In this document: one piece after another, positions 26,383 through 34,782 of the stretch
How the letters are laid out: every line of letters starts with the position of its first letter
Position numbering within the stretch: the stretch's first letter is position 1
From: Flavihumibacter cheonanensis
Lineage (GTDB): Bacteria > Bacteroidota > Bacteroidia > Chitinophagales > Chitinophagaceae
NCBI RefSeq assembly: GCF_022352215.1
Contig: NZ_JAKRWF010000001.1
Span: forward strand, 1,860,001-1,924,000
Direction of reading: 5' to 3'
Length of the DNA: 64,000 nucleotides
Notes under the pieces: model-generated
The model's database searches: none
The model's input: the letters and a program-made list of their open reading frames with translations, nothing else
What the model was told of the DNA's origin: nothing
Program-made: the position numbers and the translations under genes

Positions 26383-26485
26383 AGAAAGTAGTTTTGCGTA
26401 GAAGTCAACCCATGCTGCTTTCTACGCAACAACTATGATACCAAAGCAAAAAAAAGTGGATAACTACCCGTGTTGTAAAATGATT

Positions 26486-27709
26486 TTAACCTTTTGACCT
26501 GCGCTTTAATTCTTTTCGGATCAGGCTTAATTCTCTGCCGGTTTGTCCGGCTACTGAACTATTCTCCTGCGCGCGCCGCATCAGGTATGGAATAACATCA
26601 CCAATAGGACCGAATGGCAGGTATTTACTAACCGGACAACCTGCTTTTGCAAGGTTAAAAGTGATATGATCACTCATGCCGTACAACTGGGAAAAATGGA
26701 TATGCGGATGATTGTGTGAAAGTCCTTTTTGATCGAGCAACTGAACTGCATGGAGATTACTGTATTCATTGTGCGAGGCAACAATAGTTGCTATCCGCTC
26801 CAGGTGCTCAATGCAAAACTCAACCGCCCAGTTATAATCCCGGTCACATGCTTCCTTGTTTGGCTGGATAGGCGAACGATAGCTCATTTCTTCCGCACGT
26901 TTTCGCTCTTTCTCCATATAAGCGCCGCGTACCAGCTTGGCTCCGAGTATAAAATCCTTTTTCTCCGCCTGTTGATAACTGTCTTTCAGAAACTGCAACC
27001 GATCATGCCGATACAACTGTATCGTATTGTAAACAATTGCCATGCCCTTATTGTACTTTTCCATCATCTGTATCACCAGTGCATCTACAGGATCCTGAAT
27101 CCAGCTTTCTTCAGCATCAATCAATACGCCCACCTTTTGTCTGGCCGCGGCATCACAGATCTGTTCCATACGTGCCACTACCCGATTCCATTCGGCTTGT
27201 TCTGATTCACTTAATACTTCCGTATGAATACGACCTTCAAAACCGCTTTTCGCCTGTGCCGCGTTATCCAGCTTTTGAAGCAAACCAAATCTGGCCAAAC
27301 CCGTCACCTTGATACTCATGAAGGGAACATTAGTTTGAGTGGCTGCATAATTCACCACTTTCAAAAACTCCTCACAGGCATGATCCAGTCCGGCCTCACC
27401 ATAATCACCTCCTTCCACACCATAATCAAGGATCACCTGTACATGGTATTTACCCAGCAGGTTAGCAACGTTTGCGGTCTCTTCCAGTGTTTCACCGCCT
27501 ACAAACTGTTCAAATAAGGTGTTTCTTATTAGGCCTTTAATCGGTAACCCAGCTTTGATAGCCCAGGGAGTAATCCAGGTTCCTAATTTTACCAACGGGG
27601 CAAACCCCATGGAGCCAAAAAGAAAAGCCGCTTTTTTTAAGGCTTTATCAGTTTTATAGGCAAACGCATTTTCAGTATTATCGAAAGACAGTAGGGATTT
27701 TGGATCCAT
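26486..27709 (-). CDS. Proline dehydrogenase
   Basis: FAD-dependent oxidation of proline to pyrroline-5-carboxylate, the first step of proline catabolism. 407 residues when started at ATG 27709 (MDPKSLLSFDNTENAFAYKT); a longer frame upstream overlaps the SDR gene and is unlikely. The TIM barrel shows FMSIKVTGLARFGLL, VLIDAEESW, LGAKLVRGAYMEKER and SHNEYSNLHAVQ, as in the PRODH family. Stand-alone enzyme without the P5C-dehydrogenase domain of PutA. Confidence 0.93.
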   Translation of the reverse strand: MDPKSLLSFDNTENAFAYKTDKALKKAAFLFGSMGFAPLVKLGTWITPWAIKAGLPIKGLIRNTLFEQFVGGETLEETANVANLLGKYHVQVILDYGVEGGDYGEAGLDHACEEFLKVVNYAATQTNVPFMSIKVTGLARFGLLQKLDNAAQAKSGFEGRIHTEVLSESEQAEWNRVVARMEQICDAAARQKVGVLIDAEESWIQDPVDALVIQMMEKYNKGMAIVYNTIQLYRHDRLQFLKDSYQQAEKKDFILGAKLVRGAYMEKERKRAEEMSYRSPIQPNKEACDRDYNWAVEFCIEHLERIATIVASHNEYSNLHAVQLLDQKGLSHNHPHIHFSQLYGMSDHITFNLAKAGCPVSKYLPFGPIGDVIPYLMRRAQENSSVAGQTGRELSLIRKELKRRSKG

Positions 27710-27743
27710 GCCGGTACATTGAGGCCGCAAAAATAAGGCAATT

Positions 27744-28460
27744 TCAGATCGCCTGATGATTGAAAGGCTGGAGCACCATTTCACTTACCACACCACTGGC
27801 AGGTTGCTGGCAGAGAAACCAGATCGCTCGGGCCGCCTCTTCCGCCGTTACCATTTTATCTCTCTGAACGCGTAAATCAATGGTATCCCAAAACGGCGAA
27901 TCCACACCACCCAGAAATAGATTAGTAAACCGTACATCTGTGCGCTTCAACTCTTCTCTTATACTTTGCAACATACCAACCAATCCATATTTGGATGCAC
28001 TGTAGGCAGCAGCACCCGCCATAGGAACCTTACCCAGAATTCCAGGAATATGAATGATCAGTCCTTTTTTCTTTGCCTTAAACTCCGGGAGGAATTTCCG
28101 GAGCAGTAAAAAAGGGGCAAACAAATTCAACTGCAGGGTATGCATAAACTCATCCGGACTCAACTGATCAGCCGGCTTGATAATACCAATACCAGAGGCA
28201 TTTATGAGTACATCAATGGAAGGCATAACAGCAGTAAATTGCTGAAACAGCCGATCTGCTTCTGCTTCTTTGGTCAGATCCGCTGCCATCCAGTTTTGCG
28301 GATCCAGGTTCAGACTATCAGCCAGTGTTTTGAGTTTACTTTCTGTACGACCCGTTAAAAACAAGTTCGCTCCGGAAGCCGCCAGCATTTTGGCTGCTGC
28401 CTGCCCAATTCCTCCTGTTGCACCTGCCAATAGTATCGATTTCCCTTTTATGGATTCCAT
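27744..28460 (-). CDS. Short-chain dehydrogenase/reductase-family protein, catalytic Ser replaced
   Basis: 238-residue Rossmann-fold protein: NAD(P) motif GATGGIGQA (13-21), NASG, and the YxxxK pair in AAYSASKYG. The residue 13 positions before the catalytic Tyr, normally Ser, is Gly (HIPGILGKVPMAGAAAY), so ordinary SDR chemistry is doubtful. It diverges from the photolyase gene (28511) across about 50 bp; SDR genes do occur in photolyase clusters, so a shared function is possible. Confident on family, unsure on activity. Confidence 0.88.
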   Translation of the reverse strand: MESIKGKSILLAGATGGIGQAAAKMLAASGANLFLTGRTESKLKTLADSLNLDPQNWMAADLTKEAEADRLFQQFTAVMPSIDVLINASGIGIIKPADQLSPDEFMHTLQLNLFAPFLLLRKFLPEFKAKKKGLIIHIPGILGKVPMAGAAAYSASKYGLVGMLQSIREELKRTDVRFTNLFLGGVDSPFWDTIDLRVQRDKMVTAEEAARAIWFLCQQPASGVVSEMVLQPFNHQAI

Positions 28461-28510
28461 GAATCTGTTTTACCTAGCAACAAAGCGCATTGGTTTTTGT
28501 TTATTCCTGC

Positions 28511-30007
28511 ATGCAAAAGCAAGCTGTTCTGCTATTACCGAATCACCTTTTTGAAAAGCATCCCGCACTTCAAAAAGATCGTTTGATTGTTCTGATTGAA
28601 GAAGAATTATTCTTTAAACAATACGCATTTCACCAGCAGAAAATCCTCTTCCATCGGGCCAGTATGAAAGCTTTTGAAAGCGAATTAAAAGAGAAGGGAT
28701 ATTCTACACTTTATATCAATTCCAATGAAAAAACATCGGCCATTCGATTCCTGCACGAAGTTTTAAAAAAACAAAATATAACCGATTTGCATCTATGCTA
28801 TCCGGCCGATAACTGGGTGGAAAAACGCATCAAAAAAACAGCCCAAAAAAACGAGCTAACCCTCCACTGGTATTCAAACCCCGGCTTTTTACTGCAACCT
28901 GTTGATGCCGACCTTCATTTCAACAAACGCAGTAATTTTTTTCAAACCGATTTTTATATCTGGCATCGCAAACAACTGAATTTTCTGCTGGATGAAAAAA
29001 AACAGCCCCTGGGCGGCAAATGGAGCTTTGATGCAGAGAACCGGGAAAAAATCCCCAAAGGTCTCAAAATACCTGCATTGCCGGTTACCCCAACCAATAC
29101 CTTTATTGATGAAGCAATCAATTATTGCAAAACCAATTTTCCTGATAACCCCGGCACCACCAACCATTTTAAATACGCCGTTACGCATAAGGATGCCCGT
29201 TATCAGTTACAACAATTCCTGGAACAACGCCTGGCAGACTTCGGCGCCTATGAAGACGCCATGCTGGAAAATGAATCCTATCTTTTTCACAGTGTACTAA
29301 CCCCCTATCTGAATACAGGTTTGCTGACTCCCAAGGAAATCCTGGATCAAACTATCGATTTTGCCGGGCAGCAACAGATTCCAATAAACTCACTGGAAGG
29401 TTTTATCCGTCAAATCATTGGCTGGCGCGAATTCATTCACCAGATTTATTATCGGGCAGGCAGCCGCCAAAGAACCCGCAATTACTGGGGGTTCAATCGC
29501 CCGATCCCACCTAGTTTCTATACCGGTGAAACAGGTATTCTTCCAATCGACAACGTGATAAAAAAATTACAGCAGACTGCCTATAACCATCATATTGAAC
29601 GACTCATGGTGCTCGGCAATTTTTTTCTGCTCTGCGAATTTGATCCCGATTCCGTGTACAAATGGTTCATGGAATTTTATATTGATAGTTATGATTGGGT
29701 AATGGTACCAAATGTGTACGGAATGACGCAATTCGCGGATGGCGGACTAATGACCACCAAACCCTATATAAGCGGATCAAATTACTTACTGAAAATGGGC
29801 GATTGGAAAAAAGGTCCCTGGCAGGCCACCTGGGATGGATTGTTCTGGCGATTCATGCATGTACACCGTGATTTTTTCCTCAGCAATCCACGACTGGGAA
29901 TGCTGGTAAAGACCTTTGATAAAATGGCCCTTGAAAAACAGGCTTTGCACCTTCAGCACGCAGAAAAATTTCTAAATCAAATCGACCAATGGAATCAACA
30001 ACACTAA
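28511..30007 (+). CDS. Cryptochrome/photolyase-family protein (DPRP/FeS-BCP group) lacking the Fe-S cysteines
   Basis: 498-residue protein from ATG 28511. The N-terminal about 150 residues form the DPRP alpha/beta domain; the C-terminal half is the FAD-binding helical domain (GFIRQIIGWREFIHQIYY near 297-315, HHIERLMVLGNF 360-371, WVMVPNVYGMTQFADGGLMTTKPY 396-419). In FeS-BCP (6-4) photolyases four cysteines hold a [4Fe-4S] cluster in this half. Here only C96, C206 and C375 exist, and the region corresponding to the cluster loop reads MGDWKKGPW...WDGLFWRF. It is probably a light-dependent DNA repair or sensing flavoprotein. Start of a three-gene cluster; the next gene overlaps its end by 19 bp. 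Confidence 0.9.
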   Translation: MQKQAVLLLPNHLFEKHPALQKDRLIVLIEEELFFKQYAFHQQKILFHRASMKAFESELKEKGYSTLYINSNEKTSAIRFLHEVLKKQNITDLHLCYPADNWVEKRIKKTAQKNELTLHWYSNPGFLLQPVDADLHFNKRSNFFQTDFYIWHRKQLNFLLDEKKQPLGGKWSFDAENREKIPKGLKIPALPVTPTNTFIDEAINYCKTNFPDNPGTTNHFKYAVTHKDARYQLQQFLEQRLADFGAYEDAMLENESYLFHSVLTPYLNTGLLTPKEILDQTIDFAGQQQIPINSLEGFIRQIIGWREFIHQIYYRAGSRQRTRNYWGFNRPIPPSFYTGETGILPIDNVIKKLQQTAYNHHIERLMVLGNFFLLCEFDPDSVYKWFMEFYIDSYDWVMVPNVYGMTQFADGGLMTTKPYISGSNYLLKMGDWKKGPWQATWDGLFWRFMHVHRDFFLSNPRLGMLVKTFDKMALEKQALHLQHAEKFLNQIDQWNQQH

Positions 30008-30270
30008 CCACTTCTGATATAGATCGTATTGTTGAAATGGCATGGGAAGATCGTACCCCGTTTGAGGCCATCGAATTTCAATTCGGTTTGTCAGAACAAC
30101 AAACCATCCATCTCATGCGAAGAGAAATGCTCCCTTCCAGTTTTAAACGCTGGCGCAAGAGAGTACAATCCAGAAAAACCAAACATATCATGAAACGGGA
30201 GGATGCTGTCCAACGATTCAAATGCTCTCGCCAACGTACGATCAGTCTCAATAAAATCAGCAAACGTTAA
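29989..30270 (+). CDS. TIGR03643/DUF2805-family small basic protein
   Basis: 93 residues, very basic C-terminus, with a helical N-terminal part (DIDRIVEMAWEDRTPFEAIE) and the REMLPSSFKRWRKRV core typical of this small family, found next to photolyase/cryptochrome genes in several phyla. It overlaps the photolyase by 19 bp and ends 4 bp before the next photolyase-like gene, so all three are probably translated together. The predicted helix-turn-helix look and positive charge suggest nucleic-acid binding, but no function is proven. Confidence 0.85.
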   Translation: MESTTLTTSDIDRIVEMAWEDRTPFEAIEFQFGLSEQQTIHLMRREMLPSSFKRWRKRVQSRKTKHIMKREDAVQRFKCSRQRTISLNKISKR

Positions 30271-30274
30271 CCAG

Positions 30275-31375
30275 ATGGATCTCAACTTTCCAACCGATTA
30301 TCCAAGCATATTGGAGCGGGTCCATTCCATATCACCTCAACAATATGGAAAAACCAGAAACTACCTGAACGGAGCCGTCACCTATCTTTCCCCTTATATT
30401 TCAAGAGGAGCTATTACCTTACCTGAAATTTGGGAGCTTCTTAAAAAAGATGGTTACACTTTAAAAAACGCTTACAAACTGGTGCAGGAGCTCGCCTGGC
30501 GTGAATTCTTTCAACGCTGCTGGTGGCAATTCGGGGATCGCATCTGGGAAGATATCCGGAACCCCCAGTATCCGGTTGCACATAATGAAATACCGCAAGC
30601 ACTCACACATGCTGAAACGGGTATTGATGCGATTGACGAGGGAATTAAAAATCTCTACAAATCCGGATACCTGCACAATCATCTTCGCATGTACATCGCC
30701 GGTATAACCTGCAATCTGGGTCATGCACATTGGAAAGCTCCTTCAAAGTGGATGTATTACCACCTGCTTGACGGTGACCTTGCCAGCAATACACTTAGCT
30801 GGCAATGGGTAGCCGGAACGTTCTCTTCCAAAAAATACATTGCGAACCAGGAAAACATCAACCAATACCTGAATAGTAAACAGTCCGGAACTTTTCTTGA
30901 TCGTTCCTACGGTGAAATTTTCAACCAGGAAATTCCGCAAAGCCTCCAGGCAGCACAGCCCTTCAGTCTCCAAACTACCCTACCGGATACGGCACCTCCA
31001 GTTATCCGAACGGATCAGCCTGTCCTGATCTATACCTCCTATTGGCTTAATCCAAATTGGCGAAGAGAAGAATCAGCCAACCGGATTTTGTTATTGGATC
31101 CCAACCATTTCAGCCAGTACCCCGTCAGCAAAAAAGTACTGGATTTTATATTGGAACTTGCCGTTGACCTGATCCCTGATATACAAATTGTAACCGGATC
31201 ACCTCAGGATTTTTCTGAACTGCAGCAATGCCCTTCGATCCATACCATCGATCATCCCCTGACCCGGCATTATCCTGGTGAGAAGGATGGTTATCCCTGG
31301 TTAATTCCGGGTTACACTGGAAAACTTTCTTCCTTTTTTAACTTCTGGAAAAAAGCAGAAAACCTCTTGAAATAA
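30275..31375 (+). CDS. FAD-binding photolyase-like protein with apparently swapped domain order
   Basis: 366 residues from ATG 30275, 4 bp after the preceding stop. Residues about 1-215 carry the photolyase FAD-binding half: ELAWREFFQRCWW, GYLHNHLRMYIAG, and the HLLDGDLASNTLSWQWVAG signature. Residues about 250-366 look like the alpha/beta half usually found at the N-terminus (VLIYTSYWLNPN, RILLLDPNHF, LDFILELAVDL, IQIVTGS). The order is therefore opposite to that of ordinary photolyases. It probably uses FAD, with a repair or signalling role. Third gene of the photolyase cluster. Confidence 0.82.
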   Translation: MDLNFPTDYPSILERVHSISPQQYGKTRNYLNGAVTYLSPYISRGAITLPEIWELLKKDGYTLKNAYKLVQELAWREFFQRCWWQFGDRIWEDIRNPQYPVAHNEIPQALTHAETGIDAIDEGIKNLYKSGYLHNHLRMYIAGITCNLGHAHWKAPSKWMYYHLLDGDLASNTLSWQWVAGTFSSKKYIANQENINQYLNSKQSGTFLDRSYGEIFNQEIPQSLQAAQPFSLQTTLPDTAPPVIRTDQPVLIYTSYWLNPNWRREESANRILLLDPNHFSQYPVSKKVLDFILELAVDLIPDIQIVTGSPQDFSELQQCPSIHTIDHPLTRHYPGEKDGYPWLIPGYTGKLSSFFNFWKKAENLLK

Positions 31376-31409
31376 GCGCTTTGTTCTATTTTCGGTCATT
31401 CATTTACGT

Positions 31410-32510
31410 ATGATCATTACACATATTGACATTTATCGCTATAGCATTCCAATGGAGCCTTTTACGATTGCTACGGGAACCATGGATTTTGCACAGAATC
31501 TGTTCATTCGTGTCCACACGGATGCAGGTATTTATGGTGTGGGAGAATGTTCCGCTTTCCCGATGATTGTGGGAGAAACCCAATCCACCTGTTATGTGAT
31601 GGCACAGGATTTTGCCAAACTCTGGAAAGGAAAAGATCCCCTGGCGATTGCAGATCGCATGCAGGAACTCCATCTCTTTACTGCACGCAACTCAACCGTA
31701 AAAAGTGCATTTGACATGGCCCTTTACGATCTGGCCGCCAAAACAGCCAATCAACCGCTGTATCGATTTCTCGGAGGAAGCTCAACAATCCGGATGGAGA
31801 CCGATCTTACTATTGGAATTGATACGGTTGAATCGATGGCAGCAAAAGCCGTAGCATATGTAAGCAACGGAGTCCGCATTATCAAGATCAAATTGGGTAA
31901 GGATCCAATTACCGATATTGCCAGAGTGAAAGCGATCCGCGAAGCCGTTGGTGATGCTGTTGTATTGCGAATTGATGCCAACCAGGGTTGGAGTTTCGAA
32001 GGCGCTGTGCAGGCGCTCACCGGGATGCAACAATACAACATCCAGTTTTGTGAGCAACCCATGCGTGCCTATAACGATCACCTGGGCCCGCAACTAAAAG
32101 CCCTTTCTCCCGTTCCAATCATGGCAGATGAGTCTGTTTTTGATCACCGGGATGCCATTCGCCTGATTGATTCGGACGCCTGTCAGTATGTGAATATCAA
32201 ACTTTCGAAAAGTGGCGGACTGCTGGAAGCAATTGAAATCAATCGCGCCTGTGCAGAACGAACTATTCCCTGCATGATGGGTGGTATGCTCGAAAGCCGA
32301 CTGGCTGTTACCGCCTGCGCACATTTTGCAACGGCTCATCGGAATGTCGCATTTTATGATATGGACACCTGCCTGCTGGGGCATAAAGCAGATCCCGTTA
32401 CAGGAGGCATTACTTATAACGGATTCCTGGTTGAACTGCCTGACGCACCCGGCCTGGGAGCAGATGTGGACGATGCATTCCTGCATCAGTTAGAGCAGAT
32501 CAGGATCTGA
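31410..32510 (+). CDS. Dipeptide epimerase (enolase superfamily)
   Basis: 366-residue enolase-superfamily enzyme of the L-Ala-D/L-Glu (dipeptide) epimerase group, likely recycling murein peptides. Catalytic residues visible: K159/K161 (IIKIKLG), metal ligands D189 (RIDANQGW), E215 (CEQP) and D240 (MADES), and K264 (NIKLSKSGG), spaced as in B. subtilis YkfB. Cytoplasmic. It starts 34 bp after the photolyase-like gene. Exact dipeptide preference cannot be read from sequence. Confidence 0.88.
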   Translation: MIITHIDIYRYSIPMEPFTIATGTMDFAQNLFIRVHTDAGIYGVGECSAFPMIVGETQSTCYVMAQDFAKLWKGKDPLAIADRMQELHLFTARNSTVKSAFDMALYDLAAKTANQPLYRFLGGSSTIRMETDLTIGIDTVESMAAKAVAYVSNGVRIIKIKLGKDPITDIARVKAIREAVGDAVVLRIDANQGWSFEGAVQALTGMQQYNIQFCEQPMRAYNDHLGPQLKALSPVPIMADESVFDHRDAIRLIDSDACQYVNIKLSKSGGLLEAIEINRACAERTIPCMMGGMLESRLAVTACAHFATAHRNVAFYDMDTCLLGHKADPVTGGITYNGFLVELPDAPGLGADVDDAFLHQLEQIRI

Positions 32511-32572
32511 TTAAAAATCTGGCAGTAAAGTTCTTAAACTGGCGTAGTTTGCGGCCGGATAAAATCTAGCTT

Positions 32573-33088
32573 ATGCAAAAGAAAAAACCGGCTGAAAGCC
32601 AGGTAACCATGACAGAACTGGTATTACCCAACGATACCAATGTATTTGGGAACCTGATGGGCGGACGGCTGATGTACTGGATGGATATTGCAGCAGCATT
32701 GGCTGCAGGCAAACATTGTAATGCACCTGTGGTTACCGCTTCCGTGGATAATATCTCCTTTGAATCACCAATCAAACTGGGTAATGTGGTACATATTGAA
32801 GCAAGAGTGACCCGTGCTTTTACCACCTCTATGGAAATCCACCTGAGTGTTTGGGGAGAAGACCTTACGCATCAATACCGTTATAAAAGCAATGAAGCTT
32901 ATTATACCTTCGTTGCACTGGACCCCAATCGGAAACCACGTCCGGTGCCTGTTTTAGAACCGGAAACAGATCAGGAGAAAAAATTGTACGACGGAGCGCT
33001 GCGCAGAAGACAACTTCGACTGATCCTGGGAGGAAAAATGAAGGCGGCAGATGCCACTGAATTGAAAGCGCTGTTCAGCGAAGCTTAA
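32573..33088 (+). CDS. Acyl-CoA thioesterase (hotdog fold)
   Basis: 171 residues of the acyl-CoA hydrolase hotdog family (YciA/BACH type): PNDTNVFGNLMGGRLMYWMD holds the catalytic N...G/D region, followed by SVDNISFESPIKLGNVVHIEA. Hydrolyses acyl-CoA esters to free CoA and acid. Single domain, normal length. The last 4 bp overlap the convergent acyltransferase gene. Confidence 0.9.
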   Translation: MQKKKPAESQVTMTELVLPNDTNVFGNLMGGRLMYWMDIAAALAAGKHCNAPVVTASVDNISFESPIKLGNVVHIEARVTRAFTTSMEIHLSVWGEDLTHQYRYKSNEAYYTFVALDPNRKPRPVPVLEPETDQEKKLYDGALRRRQLRLILGGKMKAADATELKALFSEA

Positions 33089-33897
33089 TTTCCGGATTGT
33101 TCAGCAGCTTTGCTTTCCCGGCGAAGCTGCTGTTCTTTTAGCGCCTCTGCCAGGTGCGGAACTTTCATCATGAATTTTTTACTTTGTTCAATGGCGTCCA
33201 TGATCTGCTCCAGGATTTCTTCATTGGACGCTTCATAATCTATTTGCAGCGGTTCTTTAAAACGAACGGTAAGCAGGGATCCCCGCTTTTTGAAGCTCAA
33301 CCCTTTTTTGGTGAACGCCCGCCAGAAGCCGTTTATAACTACCGGTACAACAATCGGACGATTTTTTTTAATAATCAATGCGGTTCCTTTTCTGCCCGGC
33401 GCGAAAGCCTTGGTTGTTCCCTGTGGAAAAGTAATCACCCAGCTGCCCTGAAGCGCCCGTTCAATTTTTCGGGTATCAGAAGGATCAAGTCCCCGTCTAA
33501 CTTCCGTTGCCCCCTGTCTCCAGGTACGCTTTACAGTTAGTCCGCCTGCCAGCATAAAAAACTTACTGATCAAACTTCCTTTCATAGTTTCCTCCGCAGC
33601 CACATAATACACATTGGTGAAGGGGTTGAGCAGGTAATAGGGAATACCCAGTTCATTTCGCTTTCCCCATTTTACGGCACAAAAAATATGGAGGAAGGTG
33701 ATTACATCTGCAAAGTATGTCTGGTGATTACTTACAAACAATACATTGTTACGGGGTAATTTCTCCAGATGCTCCGTACCAGAAATTTTGAGTTTATTGA
33801 ACCATACCAGTCCGGGATACGATACGAATCCGACAATCGCATATACCAGTTTACGAACCAGTCTGATTTGTTTCAATCGGTCGATGAATTGACTCAT
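33085..33897 (-). CDS. PlsC-like lysophospholipid acyltransferase-family protein, atypical motifs
   Basis: 270-residue member of the glycerol-3-phosphate/lysophosphatidate acyltransferase family. Motif I is present as NHQTYFAD, giving H-x5-D instead of the canonical H-x4-D, and motif III reads FPQGTTKA rather than FPEGTR. One N-terminal hydrophobic segment (YAIVGFVSYPGLVW). It may transfer acyl groups in phospholipid or lipid A-type metabolism, or be an altered enzyme. Convergent with the thioesterase. Confidence 0.82.
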   Translation of the reverse strand: MSQFIDRLKQIRLVRKLVYAIVGFVSYPGLVWFNKLKISGTEHLEKLPRNNVLFVSNHQTYFADVITFLHIFCAVKWGKRNELGIPYYLLNPFTNVYYVAAEETMKGSLISKFFMLAGGLTVKRTWRQGATEVRRGLDPSDTRKIERALQGSWVITFPQGTTKAFAPGRKGTALIIKKNRPIVVPVVINGFWRAFTKKGLSFKKRGSLLTVRFKEPLQIDYEASNEEILEQIMDAIEQSKKFMMKVPHLAEALKEQQLRRESKAAEQSGN

Positions 33898-33977
33898 GCA
33901 TTGAAATTGGGTGTGCTAACCAGTTGCAATATAAGGATTTGACAATACAATAACGGTTTTATCAAAAGCTCAAACAG

Positions 33978-33985
33978 TATATTTG
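33978..33985 (+). promoter_or_regulatory. Bacteroidota -7 box (TATATTTG) for the HAD gene
   Basis: Exact TAnnTTTG 3 bp before the ATG at 33989; predicts a leaderless or near-leaderless transcript. Confidence 0.45.
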
Positions 33986-33988
33986 CGC

Positions 33989-34651
33989 ATGTCTCAAAAT
34001 GCTGTAATTTTTGATATGGATGGCTTGCTGATCGACTCCGAACCGTTATGGCAGCAGGCTGGCATGGAAACCCTTAAACTGTTCGGAATTCAGCTTACAC
34101 ATGAACAATATGTAACCAGTACCGGACTCCGAACACCTGAATGGATTGACTACTGGTTTCACCAGTTTGGAATTGATCCTGAATATGCACCCAAAGCAAT
34201 TACGACAATAGAAGAAGCTGCTATGGAAAAAATCCGTTTGCAGGGTGAACCCATGCCCGGTGCTGGAACGATCCTTGAGTTTTTCCGTACAAAAGGGTAT
34301 CCTATCGCGATCGCGTCCTCATCACCCATGCGGATGATCGAAATGGTTATTCAAAAACTCGGTATCGGATCCTATATTCAGAAGATTAGTTCTGCAGGAG
34401 AATTGGCTTATGGTAAACCACACCCGGAAGTATTTATTCATTGTGCCGGGCAATTACAGGTAAAACCCATGCAATGCCTGGTTTTTGAAGATTCCTTCAA
34501 CGGCCTTATCGCAGCCAAAGCCGCTAAAATGAAATGTGTGGTAGTGCCCGCTCCCGAAGTTTTTCACCAACCAAAATGGAGCGCCGCCGATTTGAAACTG
34601 GGCTCATTGGTGAATTTTAATGAGCTGTTGTTGCAGGCGATATGGAAGTGA
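33989..34651 (+). CDS. HAD-superfamily phosphatase (HxpB/2-deoxyglucose-6-phosphatase type)
   Basis: 220 residues from ATG 33989. HAD motif I is FDMDGLLIDSEPLW (D-x-D nucleophile pair), motif II SSS (about residue 110), motif III lysine in GKPHPEVF and motif IV FEDSFNG. The helical cap between motifs I and II is the beta-phosphoglucomutase type. Sugar-phosphate phosphatase or mutase; substrate not determinable. Stop codon lies in a GTGAAAG-repeat region. Confidence 0.9.
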   Translation: MSQNAVIFDMDGLLIDSEPLWQQAGMETLKLFGIQLTHEQYVTSTGLRTPEWIDYWFHQFGIDPEYAPKAITTIEEAAMEKIRLQGEPMPGAGTILEFFRTKGYPIAIASSSPMRMIEMVIQKLGIGSYIQKISSAGELAYGKPHPEVFIHCAGQLQVKPMQCLVFEDSFNGLIAAKAAKMKCVVVPAPEVFHQPKWSAADLKLGSLVNFNELLLQAIWK

Positions 34652-34686
34652 AAGGTGAAAGGTGAAATTTTGTGAAACGAAGGAAG

Positions 34687-34717
34687 TGAAAAAAGCCGCC
34701 CCTTTATGGAGCGGCTT
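34687..34717 (-). terminator. Terminator for the accB-accC operon
   Basis: Stem AAGCCGC (34693-34699) / GCGGCTT (34711-34717), followed on the minus strand by a T6 run. It also flanks the convergent HAD gene. Confidence 0.75.
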
Positions 34718-34782
34718 GCTATTTATATCTTTCACCTTATTTCCCTTTGACGTCTTTCACCTTTCACTTTTCACCTTTCACT

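Noticed and set aside
27710-27784. Longer start for proline dehydrogenase
   Set aside because: Would overlap the SDR coding end, and the homologous part begins at MDPKSLLSF.
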